Source of the DNA: Lycocorax pyrrhopterus obiensis
Taxonomy: Eukaryota; Chordata; Aves; Passeriformes; Paradisaeidae
Direction: 5' to 3'
DNA: 64,000 nucleotides
Assembly: GCA_014706295.1 (NCBI GenBank)
Contig: JACSVZ010000002.1
Coordinates: 23,284,757 to 23,348,756 of the forward strand
Shown here: positions 24,941 through 36,080 of the stretch, piece by piece
Numbering within the stretch: the first letter of the stretch is position 1
How the letters are laid out: every line of letters begins with the position of its first letter
Translations under genes and position numbers: made by a program
The notes under the pieces: model-generated
Databases searched by the model: none
Told to the model about the DNA's origin: nothing
What the model saw: the letters and a program-made list of their open reading frames with translations, nothing else

Positions 24941-27900
24941 TTTTAATGTAAAGAGCAAATAAATGTGTTCGTGAGCAGGGTGATTATCCTCTATACGTTT
25001 TTTTCCCGTCTCTAAACATGTTAATTATGGTTTACCCTAAAATACTCATTAGTGTTCGCATTCTAAGCAAATATTTCTGTAAGTTAGAGAATCTCATGAG
25101 GACAGTTTGATTCTTTTCCAAGAATTTGAAGGGCTTGTGTTTATTACACCTAAATATTTATATGCACCCTGCTGCACTGTCACCGTTCCCAAATGTTCCC
25201 AAGGTGTTACTCTATACCACTCTCTTCCTCAGTTTCACAGTAAGCCTACCATTCAGGATCTCTATGCAAAGCAGATGGCAATTTTCATCTCCCAGATGAG
25301 GACACTATTTACTGTATTTGGAATAAAAACCACTGAGAGGCCAGGAGGACATGCAGAAAATTGCCATAATTTAGGAACTGACTCAAATCAGTTTGTTTCA
25401 TCACTGATACCAGGAATGGATTTTTCCAACCTCTGTCTTATTCTGATCTCACCATCAGAACCATCAGTGTACAAAAACACAGTTACGAGATATAGCAGGT
25501 TTCAGCTATTATCAGTTGAAATCAGAAGAAACTTCTGCATGTTGGTAGTTCTGAAGTTAATTTTGCCTAGGGAATCACATACACTATCCTGTTCTAGAAA
25601 GTGAACAAATGCATACTCAAGCACCAAAAAAAGGAATGGAAATTAAATAGTCAATTGAATTTCTGTGTCTGGAGCTACTGGCACCCTGGAAATACTTCAC
25701 AGAAAACCTGGGCTGCAGGTCTTCTCCAAGACTGCTAGCAGCCTTCAGAGCAAGATGTGCAGCTCTAAAGTAGAAGCAAGTAGCCAATACCCACAAATGA
25801 AGCTTTTGTTTTTGATACTGACCAGTTTTGGCAGTGTGCAATGAGGAAATGGTTTATAAGGGAATGCATGTTTTTAGAAACGGTCATTATGAAATACTAA
25901 ACTAGAGCTTCAATTTTAACTAAAAGGTTTTTCTCCAGCATAAAAAAACGTATTAAGAAGATTAACATAGGTTTATGCAAAAGTGAAAAGACAAAAATAT
26001 TACTTTCTAGGTCGTCATAATCCCTGAATGAGTCACATTATGCTTAACAAATTTCTGCAGTACAGAGTAATTTTTACACATTCAAGGGTTAACAAAAAAC
26101 TTTTCAAGTCAGGATAGGCCTCTAACATACTAAAGAAATTCTTCTTGTACTTGGACTCCAACAAGCCATGAAATATTTAAACACAAAAAGCTATTTCCCC
26201 AGTTACACGGCAACATTGCAGCTTTAAGTATTAAAAACAATAGCACTGTAGCATTCTAAGCAAGTGCAAGAGTTCATTGGCACCAGATATCTCTCATCTT
26301 CTCTTGCTGGAGTGGTAGAAAAGATACTTTATTATAAAAACAAAGAGAGACTACTGAAGAATGCACACTCCCCAGATTCCTTCCTATCAGAGGATGGAGA
26401 AAATAAATATCTTTCTGATTCATCTATCTAGGTATTTATATAGCACCATTCTCGAGAGTATCTGGATTTGTGGAGTGAGTAAGGCAAGAGGGACCATTTG
26501 CTTGTTATGGGAATAAGGTACATAATCCCCCGTGAGTGTGTATAACCATAGCTCAAGTAAATAGCAGCAATGATAATTTTCCAAAACATAGCGAATAGGC
26601 AGAAATAGATATATACTGAAAGCTCTTTGTTCTCAGGTCAAAAAGTGACACAAAAATATGCAACGAGCTGAGAGTAATAGCTGGAGAGAAATTCATCCAT
26701 GCAACTGTAATGGTATGTCTTGTTTGTTAAGATAATCTCTTTATCCCCAGTCAGGTGGGGCAGATATTGTGGTAAATCAGTTTGGAGGCCAAAAGCCAGA
26801 ATTAAATATCTCAGGTTATGCCTGTTACTGGGTTCAAGTAGAGAACCTTCAGAGACAAGCGCAGCAGCACAGCTGTTAATACAAGACTCCTGGCTTTCTA
26901 TTTCATCTTAAAAACTAACTCCAACACTGGTTTTATATTGCCTACTTGGGTTTTGTGGTCTGTGCAGCAGCTTTCCCACTAATGTATCCTCTGCATCAGT
27001 TTCAACCTTCTACCCACCACAGTTCTCATCTTTTCCATATCTCTCCTTCCCTCACTCCCCTTACCCTAGCTTCTTCTAATTGTTTTCTTCTGTCTCCCCT
27101 CACAGCCTGCACCATAAGAGATCCCTTAAATAAACAGATGACAAAAATGAAGAAAAATGCCATAAAACACAGGTCTGGCTGCAAAAGGACTGTAGTAGGC
27201 CTGCAGTTTTGCTCAGCATGTTTGCTCCCTTGGTGCACTTGTTGCCGTATTCATGACTGAGCAACAGAAAGCCACTAATTCCCTGCCCTTTGCCCTGTTA
27301 GCCCTGAGGGGCAGCATGGCCAAGGGAGGTGATTTAACTCCTTTTGTGTGTTGTCAGCACCCGGTTTTTGTACTACAGTTGTGTCCCAGATGCTGAGACT
27401 GAGTGGGGACTGGGCAGCTGAGGAGCCATGCACACTGATGTCCTGCCTGCTAGGACTGTCCCATAGCTTGATCGGCCGGGGATGGTGCTTAACATGAGAA
27501 GGAAATAATATCATTTTAAAGGAAAATCCAGGAGCTGTAGTACTGATGTCTGGCACTCCCTCTGCTTACTTCTTATTACTATGACTGATCTGAAAGAGAA
27601 TAAATTTGACCCTTTTATTAGGCACACTTGATCTGTCTCTGTGGGTGAGAATGGGCAGAGGCAAGCTCCTCTGCCTGTGGCCCAGAAAAAGCATTGGCTC
27701 CAGATTCATAAAGTTAAAGAAGTCCAGCACTGAGCCCTCATTATACAAATGTATATGTGTGCAGTTTCTGGCCCAGAGCAAGCTCACCATTGCCCAGCTC
27801 TGCAGACAGGAGGAGGTTATGCACATCTGCCTGCCCCTGTGCATCTCAAAAGAAGTTTGAATACCTGACATAGGAAAAGAGGTTGTGAGGGCATGGGAAG

Positions 27901-30100
27901 ACCCTGCTGTTCTTCCTCCATCCGTGTGAAACCACAGGCACTCCCAGCACTGGCACAGAGCTCTTTCTACTGCTGCTGATCCCCACGTGTCAAGTTACAA
28001 CAGCTCCTCTGTAACAGGGACGAGGAATACCTACAAGTGCTAAAGGATGCTTAAGGCTTCTCATTACAATACTTAAGATAAAGGGTGCTATCTACTGTAA
28101 ATGCAAAGTCTAAGCTGTGAAATCAGCAAAATTTCCAGTGCTTAAGAAAAAATAAATCAGAAACTGAACTTGACTTTCCTTCCAGCTTTGCCTGGAACAG
28201 GTCTCATTTGTCAAGGAACACTACATAATCACCTCACTGCAGCTTCCAGATTTTCTTGGTACAAAAATAAAAGTATGGAATGCACCTATCTGTAATACTG
28301 CAAGATATGAGAGCACAGCCAGTTTGGGAATATTGTTAGCCAGGCCTCATTAATAAAATAAGGCTAATGATTTATTCATATCCAGGACAATAAGAGGACA
28401 ATGTAGAGCTGTTACATTAATGGTAAGTAGATGCTTTGGGGGAAAAATGTGAGTGCTAATGGAAATTAGTTCTGTCTGCTTCAGTGTTTTGTATAAGACA
28501 GCGTGGGTGATTTTTCTGACCAAATCAGTACATTAGGGACACAGAATTCCCTATTCTACATATTAAGATAGGAACTAGGAAATTATTCAGCTTAATATAA
28601 GAATATATTATTACTTCAGTGCTTGAGTAACTCTCTCAATCTCATTTCCCCACATGCAATCTTTTATTCTATCTTTTCACCCTCATTTTCCAGAAGTCTT
28701 GAACTTGCTACTGTAATTATGAATGCAGACATTATTGCTGTGAAAATAAAACTCTGAAAATGGTCTGTGAAGACGTTATTTGAAATGGTTACTATTTAAA
28801 GCTGAGTTAGCTCTGCTTCTGCTGTGCAAAATTATATAAGATGTGCCCTTCCAGAACAGTCCTGGAACATTTTAAACTAGTGGTAGAAATATTTTGCAGT
28901 AGTGTGGATTTTCTGCTCAGAAAGCAGTCTATGTGAGCGGTGCTTTTCTGCCCTCCAGAATCCATGTGCCAATCATCAAGTAAAGTCGTGGAGTTCTTTT
29001 AGTCACCTTCATGGTTATTTGGTCACTCAATAATGTCTATATTGTATTTGGATTAATAAATTAATTTGTTTATTTGGAATTCAGCAGTATTCAGAGACTG
29101 AACCTTCAGTTCAGAGCAAGTGTCATGCTCCCTGTGTCCCTCCTCACAGCTGTCCCAGTACCAACTGAGAGTCTGGGAGCCACAAGCCCCAGGTTTTTTT
29201 CGTGGTTTTGCTATACCAGATGTATTACACATGCTGACAACTGACCTACAGACTCTCCCAAGGGTGAAATTTGGAACAGGAGAGAGAGTTGAAAGTTGTC
29301 AAGATCCCCTGAGATCCCATGAGTAAATGCTGGTGACCTGAAGGGTGGCAGATGAGCAACCCATGTGCCCTTGGTGGCTTGAATCACTTTGTTACTGGGC
29401 TGCAGCATGAGCACAGACATGGCTAAATGCAGGATATTATCTGCTGAGCAGTATCTCATTAATTTTAAACTTGCATCTATGTTAAAAAAAACCACAAAAC
29501 CATAAATGCAAAGAAGAGATAAATGATGCACTATCAATGATAGTGTTAGATTACATGACCTAGAACTCTCCCATAGTAATACCACTGATAAAAAAGATGG
29601 CTATTTTCGTTCCATATGATGGTCCTCTGCTACTAATATTTTGAGTATATCTGTACTAGTAAATGAAATGGAAGAGGGTCAAGCAGCTGAGTCCAAGACC
29701 TGGTGACTTAGTGCTGCTTGGTCCACATGCTTGAACTCTGTTTTCATTAATTTGAATGAAAATGACGTGAGAAACACCAAGGAAAGGACAGGGTAAGCTA
29801 CCCAGGAGTAGTAAACAAATTTACAAATATATTGTGTATTATGTCGCCTAATACCATATAGCCTAACTTCTCCAGGCAATCCTGATTTTTTTTCCCTTCA
29901 TGTTTTTTGCCCAGATAATTTCTTATTTCCAATGCCATATAATTCAGAGTTGGTTGATGCACAAGTTTAATATTAATTTTAAAAAACTACAAGTTTTCCA
30001 AAGCAGTTACTGTTCTTAGTTTTTCTCTTTGTGGCATACATGAATCCATGTTGAAAAACTTCTGAGTAGTAGGTAGTCTAGGGAAAAAACAGGGAGAAAA
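24941..30100. other. Unique non-coding sequence, no gene seen
   Basis: Includes a 165-codon frame (25107-25604, +) without recognisable domains, signal peptide or conserved motif. Weak MIR-like wording (TTTATATAGCACCATTC near 26435) was not extended enough to call. No LINE or LTR is recognised. Confidence 0.7.
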
Positions 30101-30107
30101 TGGAAAT

Positions 30108-30121
30108 ACATGCTAGCATGT
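30108..30121. repeat. 14-bp perfect palindrome
   Basis: ACATGCTAGCATGT equals its own reverse complement. It resembles paired ATGC half-sites such as those bound by POU dimers, but without one of their known spacings. By chance one such 14-mer is expected about once in 16 kb, so this is not remarkable statistically. Confidence 0.7.
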
Positions 30122-30178
30122 CAGTATCAGAAAAATCAGATGATTTGGTGGGGGAGCAAGAAAAGAGTTTGTTCTTTT

Positions 30179-30193
30179 AAAAAAAAAAAAAAA
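30179..30193 (+). repeat. Poly-A tract
   Basis: Fifteen consecutive A residues followed by GAAAGC. No retroposed gene or SINE is recognisable upstream, so a simple homopolymer is the safest reading. Confidence 0.85.
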
Positions 30194-32328
30194 GAAAGCA
30201 GAAGGTCAAATTCCATTTTTTTTACCAATTCCAGTGCTTCGTACTGGGGTAGAAGAATTGTCAAAGTAGCTTAAACAACAATTTTCCTTTCTTTTAAGAC
30301 TATTATTTCTCTGATAAGTTTGATTATATCACCCATAAAATTTAGATCCTGAATCTGTATTTCACAGTATTATTGTGCTCTGTACATCAGGTTTTGGGTT
30401 AAGCCTATTAATAATTACCATTACTGCTCAAGCTCTAAAAACAGATTTTTCTTTTATACAAAGGGTCTGTCTCTGATCTTATTCTTGATTTATATACACA
30501 GAAATCAGTGATGGATTGAGCCTCAGTTGAACTGGCGAAGCGGGGGAGCTGCGTGCAGTGCCAGTCAGGCAGTAGAAGGAAAAGAAAAGATGTTAAATTG
30601 CTCTTGTGGCTGCGCTGTAAATCTGTCCTGTAAATTATTGCATCAAAGTCCCAGGAAGCTTCAGTGGTCAAAGTCTAGTCTCAAGACTGTGGCGAGGTCT
30701 AACAAATCACCCTGTAATGCCCAGGATGAGTGAATGCTTTATGGGCTTTTGAATTGTCTATATTTCACCTCCTGGACAGGTTAATACTATTTCGTTTTTA
30801 AGCCCAGACAGGGTCAGTGGCTCAAAGATCTCTCCTCTACCCTGTGTTGTCTTCTCTCCGTTGCAAGGCACAGGAATAGCCTGCACTATTCTCCCTTCTT
30901 GTAGGTCTTCCCAAGGGGTTTTGGGCTCCAGTTTCTCACTCATGCCCTTGCTATCAAAGATGTCTAATTTCTGTTGAATGTTTTGGCAGATCTAAAGCAG
31001 ATCTTTGCTCCAAAGCTTCCCCCACGCAGTCTGACCACACTGGATCAAGAACCCTCTCTTCATATGGGTGCTGTGCATCCTTCCTTGTGTGTCCTACATT
31101 GGGCAGATTCATTACCAGTGGTACCTTTTGATGCTGCCTTCTTCAGGTTTCTGCTTTCTGTTATGCCCAGAGTTATAAACAGACCTTTTTTCTTGATGTT
31201 TGTACAGCCTGTGGTGATGTTGTTGTTTCAGAATATTTCTGTGCCACAAGTGCTGCAAGTCCTACTCACCAAATGTATTTTTTCTGTACCTCTTTCTGTA
31301 GATTTTTGGAAAACATCAGGGAGTAACTTAATGTCACCAGGCAAGTCCAGGTCTTCCTAACACTTGACTTTCCAGCCATTAGCATTTATGCTACTTGTGC
31401 AGTTGTCTCTTATATGTTTACTTCATAACTTATTTTCTACAGACAGAAATGGGTACAGAAACCAGAAATGTGTTACCCTTAGCAGATAACCACCGATTTC
31501 TACTTATAAATGAAACAGGCCTCCTCACTAAAATGTCATAAATTTTATACTATGGCAGAAAAATGAGGCCAAGAATTTTAATTCAATTTTCATAATGGTA
31601 CAGAAATTTAAAGGAACTTTTCATCAGCAGTCATCTCACGATGGCTACACTTTGTAAGCAGTGTGAATTTCAGGGCTTTATCTCACACTACTCTACAATT
31701 TTTCAAGGTGGCTGAAGCCAGTTTGGACATGCAGAAGTTTATACGAAATAATAGCTCTTAAAAGAAGAGTCACTGCCTTTAATTCAGTGATTAAATATTC
31801 ACATTGTATAAACCACACCCATATCCATAATTATTTCCAACCACAAAACTGTTTCTGCAGTTTCCTTGAAAAAAAAACCCTAGATATTTCATTTCATTCT
31901 GTTAATGTTACTTTTTGAGATGTTAATGAAGTAACTTAATGGACTTTATCAATAGTTCTCTTCTTCATGGTTTAATAAACAAATGTTTGTGCATGGTGCA
32001 TTATACAAGGCAGATTCAGTAAAGACACACTGACATTCGAATGTACTTACAAAGCAAATTATGCAAGATTAATGCAGAGCAAGGCAGAAAGCAGAAAGGT
32101 AGCAGCATAAGAAATCTGAATATGAAAGCATCAAATTCAGATAAATTGAGCCATTTCAATATGGTCAAGACTGTACACAAACGTACAAGAGGAATGTCTC
32201 TCTCTTTTTCTCCTCTCCACCCCACCATGACTTCAAGGCAGTGGTACCCAGGAAACTCAGGACTGAAGGTGCTGTTTAAAGTTCAGTGGCTGTGCAGAGC
32301 CTTGCTCTAAGGGGTCAGTCCTCCTTGT

Positions 32329-32355
32329 CAGCTGCTTATCTGCAATTCCAGATAA
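32329..32355. promoter_or_regulatory. E-box next to an inverted pair of GATA motifs
   Basis: CAGCTG (32329-32334) is followed one base later by TTATCTG (32336-32342), a 6-base spacer, and CAGATAA (32349-32355). The last two are exact reverse complements. E-box plus GATA composites are known binding sites for TAL1/GATA complexes, although the classic spacing and orientation differ. The overall design parallels the palindromic GATA site at 6236-6258. Function is inferred only. Confidence 0.35.
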
Positions 32356-32688
32356 ATAAGACATATTCTATATGACAGCCAAGGAAAAGACCAAATTTTT
32401 CTTAATGCCTTGGGCACATCATGGCACTGTTGGGACCTCTTGCATCGTATGGAGGAGCATAGGGGAGGGGTATGGTGTCTGCCTGTCTCTCTGTGCATTA
32501 GTGACCCCCTCATTTTTCTGTGCTAGAGGCTGTGAAAATTTTGACCCAACACCACGGGCTTTTTTTCAGCACCACAATCCTCACGTGGTATCTGGATAAA
32601 CTGATCTAAATACAAAAGCCCGTCCCTTGGTATAAATAGAACTGTCACAGCAGATCAGTTTTATTCACGTCAAATTAAACAAAATTCT

Positions 32689-32726
32689 GCTTTTTGGCTG
32701 AGAGTTAATAGCTTTCAGCCAAAAGC
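32689..32726. repeat. Hairpin-forming inverted repeat
   Basis: GCTTTTTGGCTGA (32689-32701) pairs with TCAGCCAAAAGC (32715-32726) with one bulged T and a 13-base loop, giving a 12-bp stem. It is shorter than a typical microRNA precursor stem and flanking bases do not extend it. It might be a small palindromic transposon remnant or a structured RNA if transcribed. Confidence 0.55.
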
Positions 32727-33520
32727 AAATTCTTACCTCTGAGTTATATAAACCCCCTAAGTAGGCTGTTTATAATACAAATACTAACAGGCATGCAGCT
32801 TCTATGCGGTGATGCTTCCAGGTAATGCTGGCAGAAAGATCAGCTAAGTATCACAGGAATAACAAAATGATGCTTGATGGTGGATGTGAGCACCTTACAA
32901 AGCCCTGCAAGGAGGTACCAGGCCAAAGGCTGAAGCTAGGAGACATTCATTTTTAGGCTCTTGGTTTTTCAGGAGAGCAAAGGAACCAAGAGGGGAAAAC
33001 AGTGTCAACAGTTCACACAGATTCGCTTTTCATGTTTGGGAGAAGCTGAGATAGACTGAAACTATAACTATGATGGGATTTAAGAGTAGACACAATAAAG
33101 GCATCCACAATCTATACCTGTAACAAGGAAGGTCACTTCTAGGAGTTTTTGATGTAGTGAAACTTGAAAAACATATTCATTTTTGCCCAAAGGCAGAGGC
33201 TGGCATGGCAGCTTGGGGACCACAATGGTAATTGTTCCTAAGAGGAAAAAGAAAATGTTCCATAAAGTTCCAATTGCCTTTAAAAGAGAGAAACATTTGA
33301 AGGACTCTTCGGTGCTGTTCCAGGTTCAGCGGAAGGAAACCTCTCACACAGAGCTGCTTTCATCTGCAGGTGTTGCCGCAGTCAACACAAATTGCTGGAG
33401 AGAGGAATAGGTCAGGGGTGGAGGGAGGTGTTACTGTGACAGCAACCAAAGCTGGAAAAAATAGAGCTTAAAACCCAAAAAGTACATTTTTTCTGTAGAG
33501 CCCTGAGCAGTTTAAAATCC

Positions 33521-33570
33521 AAAAAGGGGAGAAAAGGGGAGAAGAGGGGAGAAGTGGCAAGAAGTGGCAA
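33521..33570 (+). repeat. Five-copy 10-bp purine-rich tandem repeat
   Basis: Units of 10 bases (GAAAAGGGGA type) repeat in register: three carry GGGG and the last two have changed to GAAGTGGCAA/GAAGTGGCAA form. The tract is almost pure purine on the plus strand, so it could adopt triplex (H-DNA) structure. Only three GGGG runs are present, one fewer than a simple intramolecular G-quadruplex needs. Confidence 0.8.
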
Positions 33571-34300
33571 AGAGGCATCAGGAAGAATTTTTTTCTGGGA
33601 GGTTGGTCTTTATCAGTTATTTTGTTGCATTGTTGATTAATGTAATTGAAATATATATAACTGAAACAGAAAGGGAAATAAGACTTCTTCAAGGACCCAT
33701 TAATTTCTTAAGGATAAAGTGTTTGAAGGTTCAAAGGCTTTGTAAAGCTTATTTTAAATTTAAAATTTCCATTGCCAAGGGATTGATTACCATTCTTGCT
33801 TTAGCTTTGTCAAACAATAAGTTGATCCTAATCCTTTCAAAGTTTTATGGTGATGTACATACAATATTCAGCTAATTGTAAGAGGGGACTATCTTCTATA
33901 CTCAAGGACAGCTATTTCAAAAAAGGTTTGCAGATGTTCTTTCAAATGTTTGAAATCTTGGAAACTGTAGCACTTGGATCCACTGTTGGAGGTCACAGTA
34001 TTTTGAGGTATCATAATGATTTTTGAATATTTCTTCTCTTTGGGAAAATTATGGAACATCGTACATGTCAATATTTTGGGGTATGTGAAGTATGGGACGA
34101 TAATGTAATTTCGAGCCACTTAATAAAAATTACGTCGTCCTGAAAAACGCTCTTGTGGCAGGCTGAGACTCTTGTTTTTCTCTTAAACTTTGTTTTTTTA
34201 ATGTGACCTCATCACCCTGACTCATTTCTCTCTCCTCTAACTTGTATCTATGTTTGTATGTGTCCTGGAGACTTTTCTCTTCCTGTGACAACCACTACAG
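33571..34300. other. AT-rich unique sequence, nothing recognised
   Basis: Holds short TATA-rich words and a 103-codon frame (33564-33875, +) with no domain. No transposon is recognised. Confidence 0.65.
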
Positions 34301-34310
34301 GGGGACTCTC

Positions 34311-34506
34311 ATTTTCAATTGCAGCAATTTTCAATTGCAGTATTCCCATCATAGCAATAAGTAAAGGGTTACTTTATTTTGCTTATTTTATGAATAAACT
34401 GGCAAACAGTAACAATTCTTGCACATGTACACACTCAAACAGAAATGCTTAAAAGACTTCTTCACATAAAAAAATGTAGTTATTCCTATTATAGCAGTAG
34501 TTAAAG
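34311..34506. repeat. Nested short duplications
   Basis: A 16-base unit beginning ATTTTCAATTGCAG occurs twice in tandem (34311-34326, 34327-34340). Immediately after, a 26-base segment (34341-34366, TATTCCCATCATAGCA...) recurs 140 bases downstream (34481-34506, TATTCCTATTATAGCA...) with 21 of 26 bases matching. The tandem pair is younger (no differences over 14 bases) than the dispersed pair. Confidence 0.65.
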
Positions 34507-34519
34507 ACCTCAACCACTT

Positions 34520-35920
34520 TTCCTAGTCAAATCAAAATGATTTATTCCGTATCTTACTCTTCACTCAGGACTACAGTTCACTCTGCCATGTACTAATTTC
34601 TAAAGCTTCACTGTACATTAAAGGAGGCTCTTTCAAAATAAAAGCGCATTTGGAGCGTTTTTTAATCAGAAGAAAATATTACTGTTTACTCTTAGTTTTC
34701 TACTCTTCAAATGTTCTAAAATGGAGCTGTTATTAAAGATGGTGAGATGAAAATTGGCTTGAGATGCAAACTGTGTTTATGCACTCCAATTCTGGATAGG
34801 TATCATGTGTCCTGGCTCTCTTATCTGACGTGGAGGAATTGGTTTCTTGAGGCAGGAAGAGATGAGGACAGCAAAGGAGCCAGTGACATAAAATGTTGGC
34901 AATTCTCAAGATTTTATTACCAGTCTTAAAATATTTGATTTTTTTTCTTAAAGCCTCATCTGTGTAAAGAAGCTGTTAATGGCTGAAGTCCCATTTTAGG
35001 AAAAAGTATGTAGGCTTCATGATTGCAGTCGCTGGCATGACTCTGAAAACTCAGACCCGAAGGCAAATAAAAAGCATTGAAATAAGCCATTTTGAAACAA
35101 CAAGGTTTTAAGGCTCTCTCCTGAATTTAGACAATCAGTTCACAATATCTTTGGTGCTAGTGACCAGTAACATCTGTCAAAGCTTCACCATGGGCATGGA
35201 TTAGAGATGGAGAGAGCAGTGAGGCCAGCAGTGCCTGCTGGGGAGCCAGCAGAGGAGCCCTGAGACACCTCATGCTACCTCCATGCATCAGAAAGACTTT
35301 TATGCTTTTATGTTTGGGTTATTTTTTCAGCCAGACTGGCTAGAAACTGGTTATTTAAGCCACTGCCAGCTCAGAGACTGTAGAAGGCAATGTTCCTGCA
35401 TGTATTCCCTGGGAAGTCACCCCATCATCTGGAGGTGGAGTGTGGCAGTGTAAAGATAAAAGTTTAAAGATATATTAAATAGGCAAAGTCACTGTTTACA
35501 GTCACAAGCTGCTTTTTAAGATTTCATGAGTTCTTTATTTAAAGACAAGCAAACAAATTCAGGTCACCTCTTTATTGTGCTTAATTTAGGAAGGCAACTC
35601 TTCAAGCAGATTTTCCTCCTCTGTTTTTCCTGCTGGAATCATCATCATCTTGGGCCCTGAATCAGGAAAAATGAGAAAGAGGGAAAGGCTGAACTTGATT
35701 AATCTGATATTTCATATTAATCTGTCATAACAAGGTATCCCACAGTGCATTCCAGTCCCCCAGCACTGCTGCAAAACAGACATCTCACCTGATGACTCTC
35801 ACAGAAAGCCCCACAGCAAGTTAAAAGGGGAAAATATTCTTTTCACTTACAGGAAAATATTTAAAACCCCATCACAGGCTGTGCGTTGTGCTCAGGTGCT
35901 CTCCTTTTTTCCTCAACAAT
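34520..35920. other. Unique non-coding sequence, nothing recognised
   Basis: No gene, LINE or LTR is seen. Two TTAATCTG words, about 20 bases apart (near 35698-35728), resemble OTX/PITX-type homeodomain sites; I do not call them a feature. Confidence 0.65.
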
Positions 35921-35929
35921 AGCCATGTA

Positions 35930-36080
35930 TCATCAAGTTTGCTGGGACAAATCATAGCTGGTCTCGAAAGCAGAGCCCCCGCCTCACTGGGGAGTCAATG
36001 AGCGTCTCGATGAGTGACTCATCTGCCCTTAGCACTCTGTAATGAAGACCATTTGCGTGGGCTGCTATGTCCATAGTGAC
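35930..36080. promoter_or_regulatory. Candidate regulatory element with AP-1-like palindrome
   Basis: GATGAGTGACTCATC (36009-36023) is a perfect 7+1+7 palindrome made of two overlapping AP-1 half-sites (TGAGT and ACTCA). A related GAGTCAATGAGCGTCTC lies just upstream (about 35992-36008). bZIP dimers bind TGASTCA with one central base; here the arms are separated differently, TGAGTGACTCA, which contains TGAGTGA and GTGACTC. Slightly higher CpG and GC than surroundings support an element under constraint. Activity is not shown. Confidence 0.35.

Larger units (their letters stand above)
30194..33520. other. Unique non-coding sequence, no gene seen
   Basis: Contains a 128-codon frame (30974-31360, +) whose hydrophobic composition follows from a T-rich strand; it shows no known family. 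GATA and hairpin elements at 32.33-32.73 kb are listed separately. Confidence 0.7.

Noticed and set aside
25107..25604. 165-codon open frame on the plus strand
   Set aside because: Composition follows local base content; no motif, signal peptide or family likeness.
26430..26480. Second MIR-like SINE (TTTATATAGCACCATTC)
   Set aside because: Only a short stretch resembles the 5' part of amniote MIR elements and the similarity does not extend.
30974..31360. 128-codon hydrophobic frame, possible membrane protein
   Set aside because: Hydrophobicity comes from T-rich codons; no homologous family recognised and no splice or promoter context.
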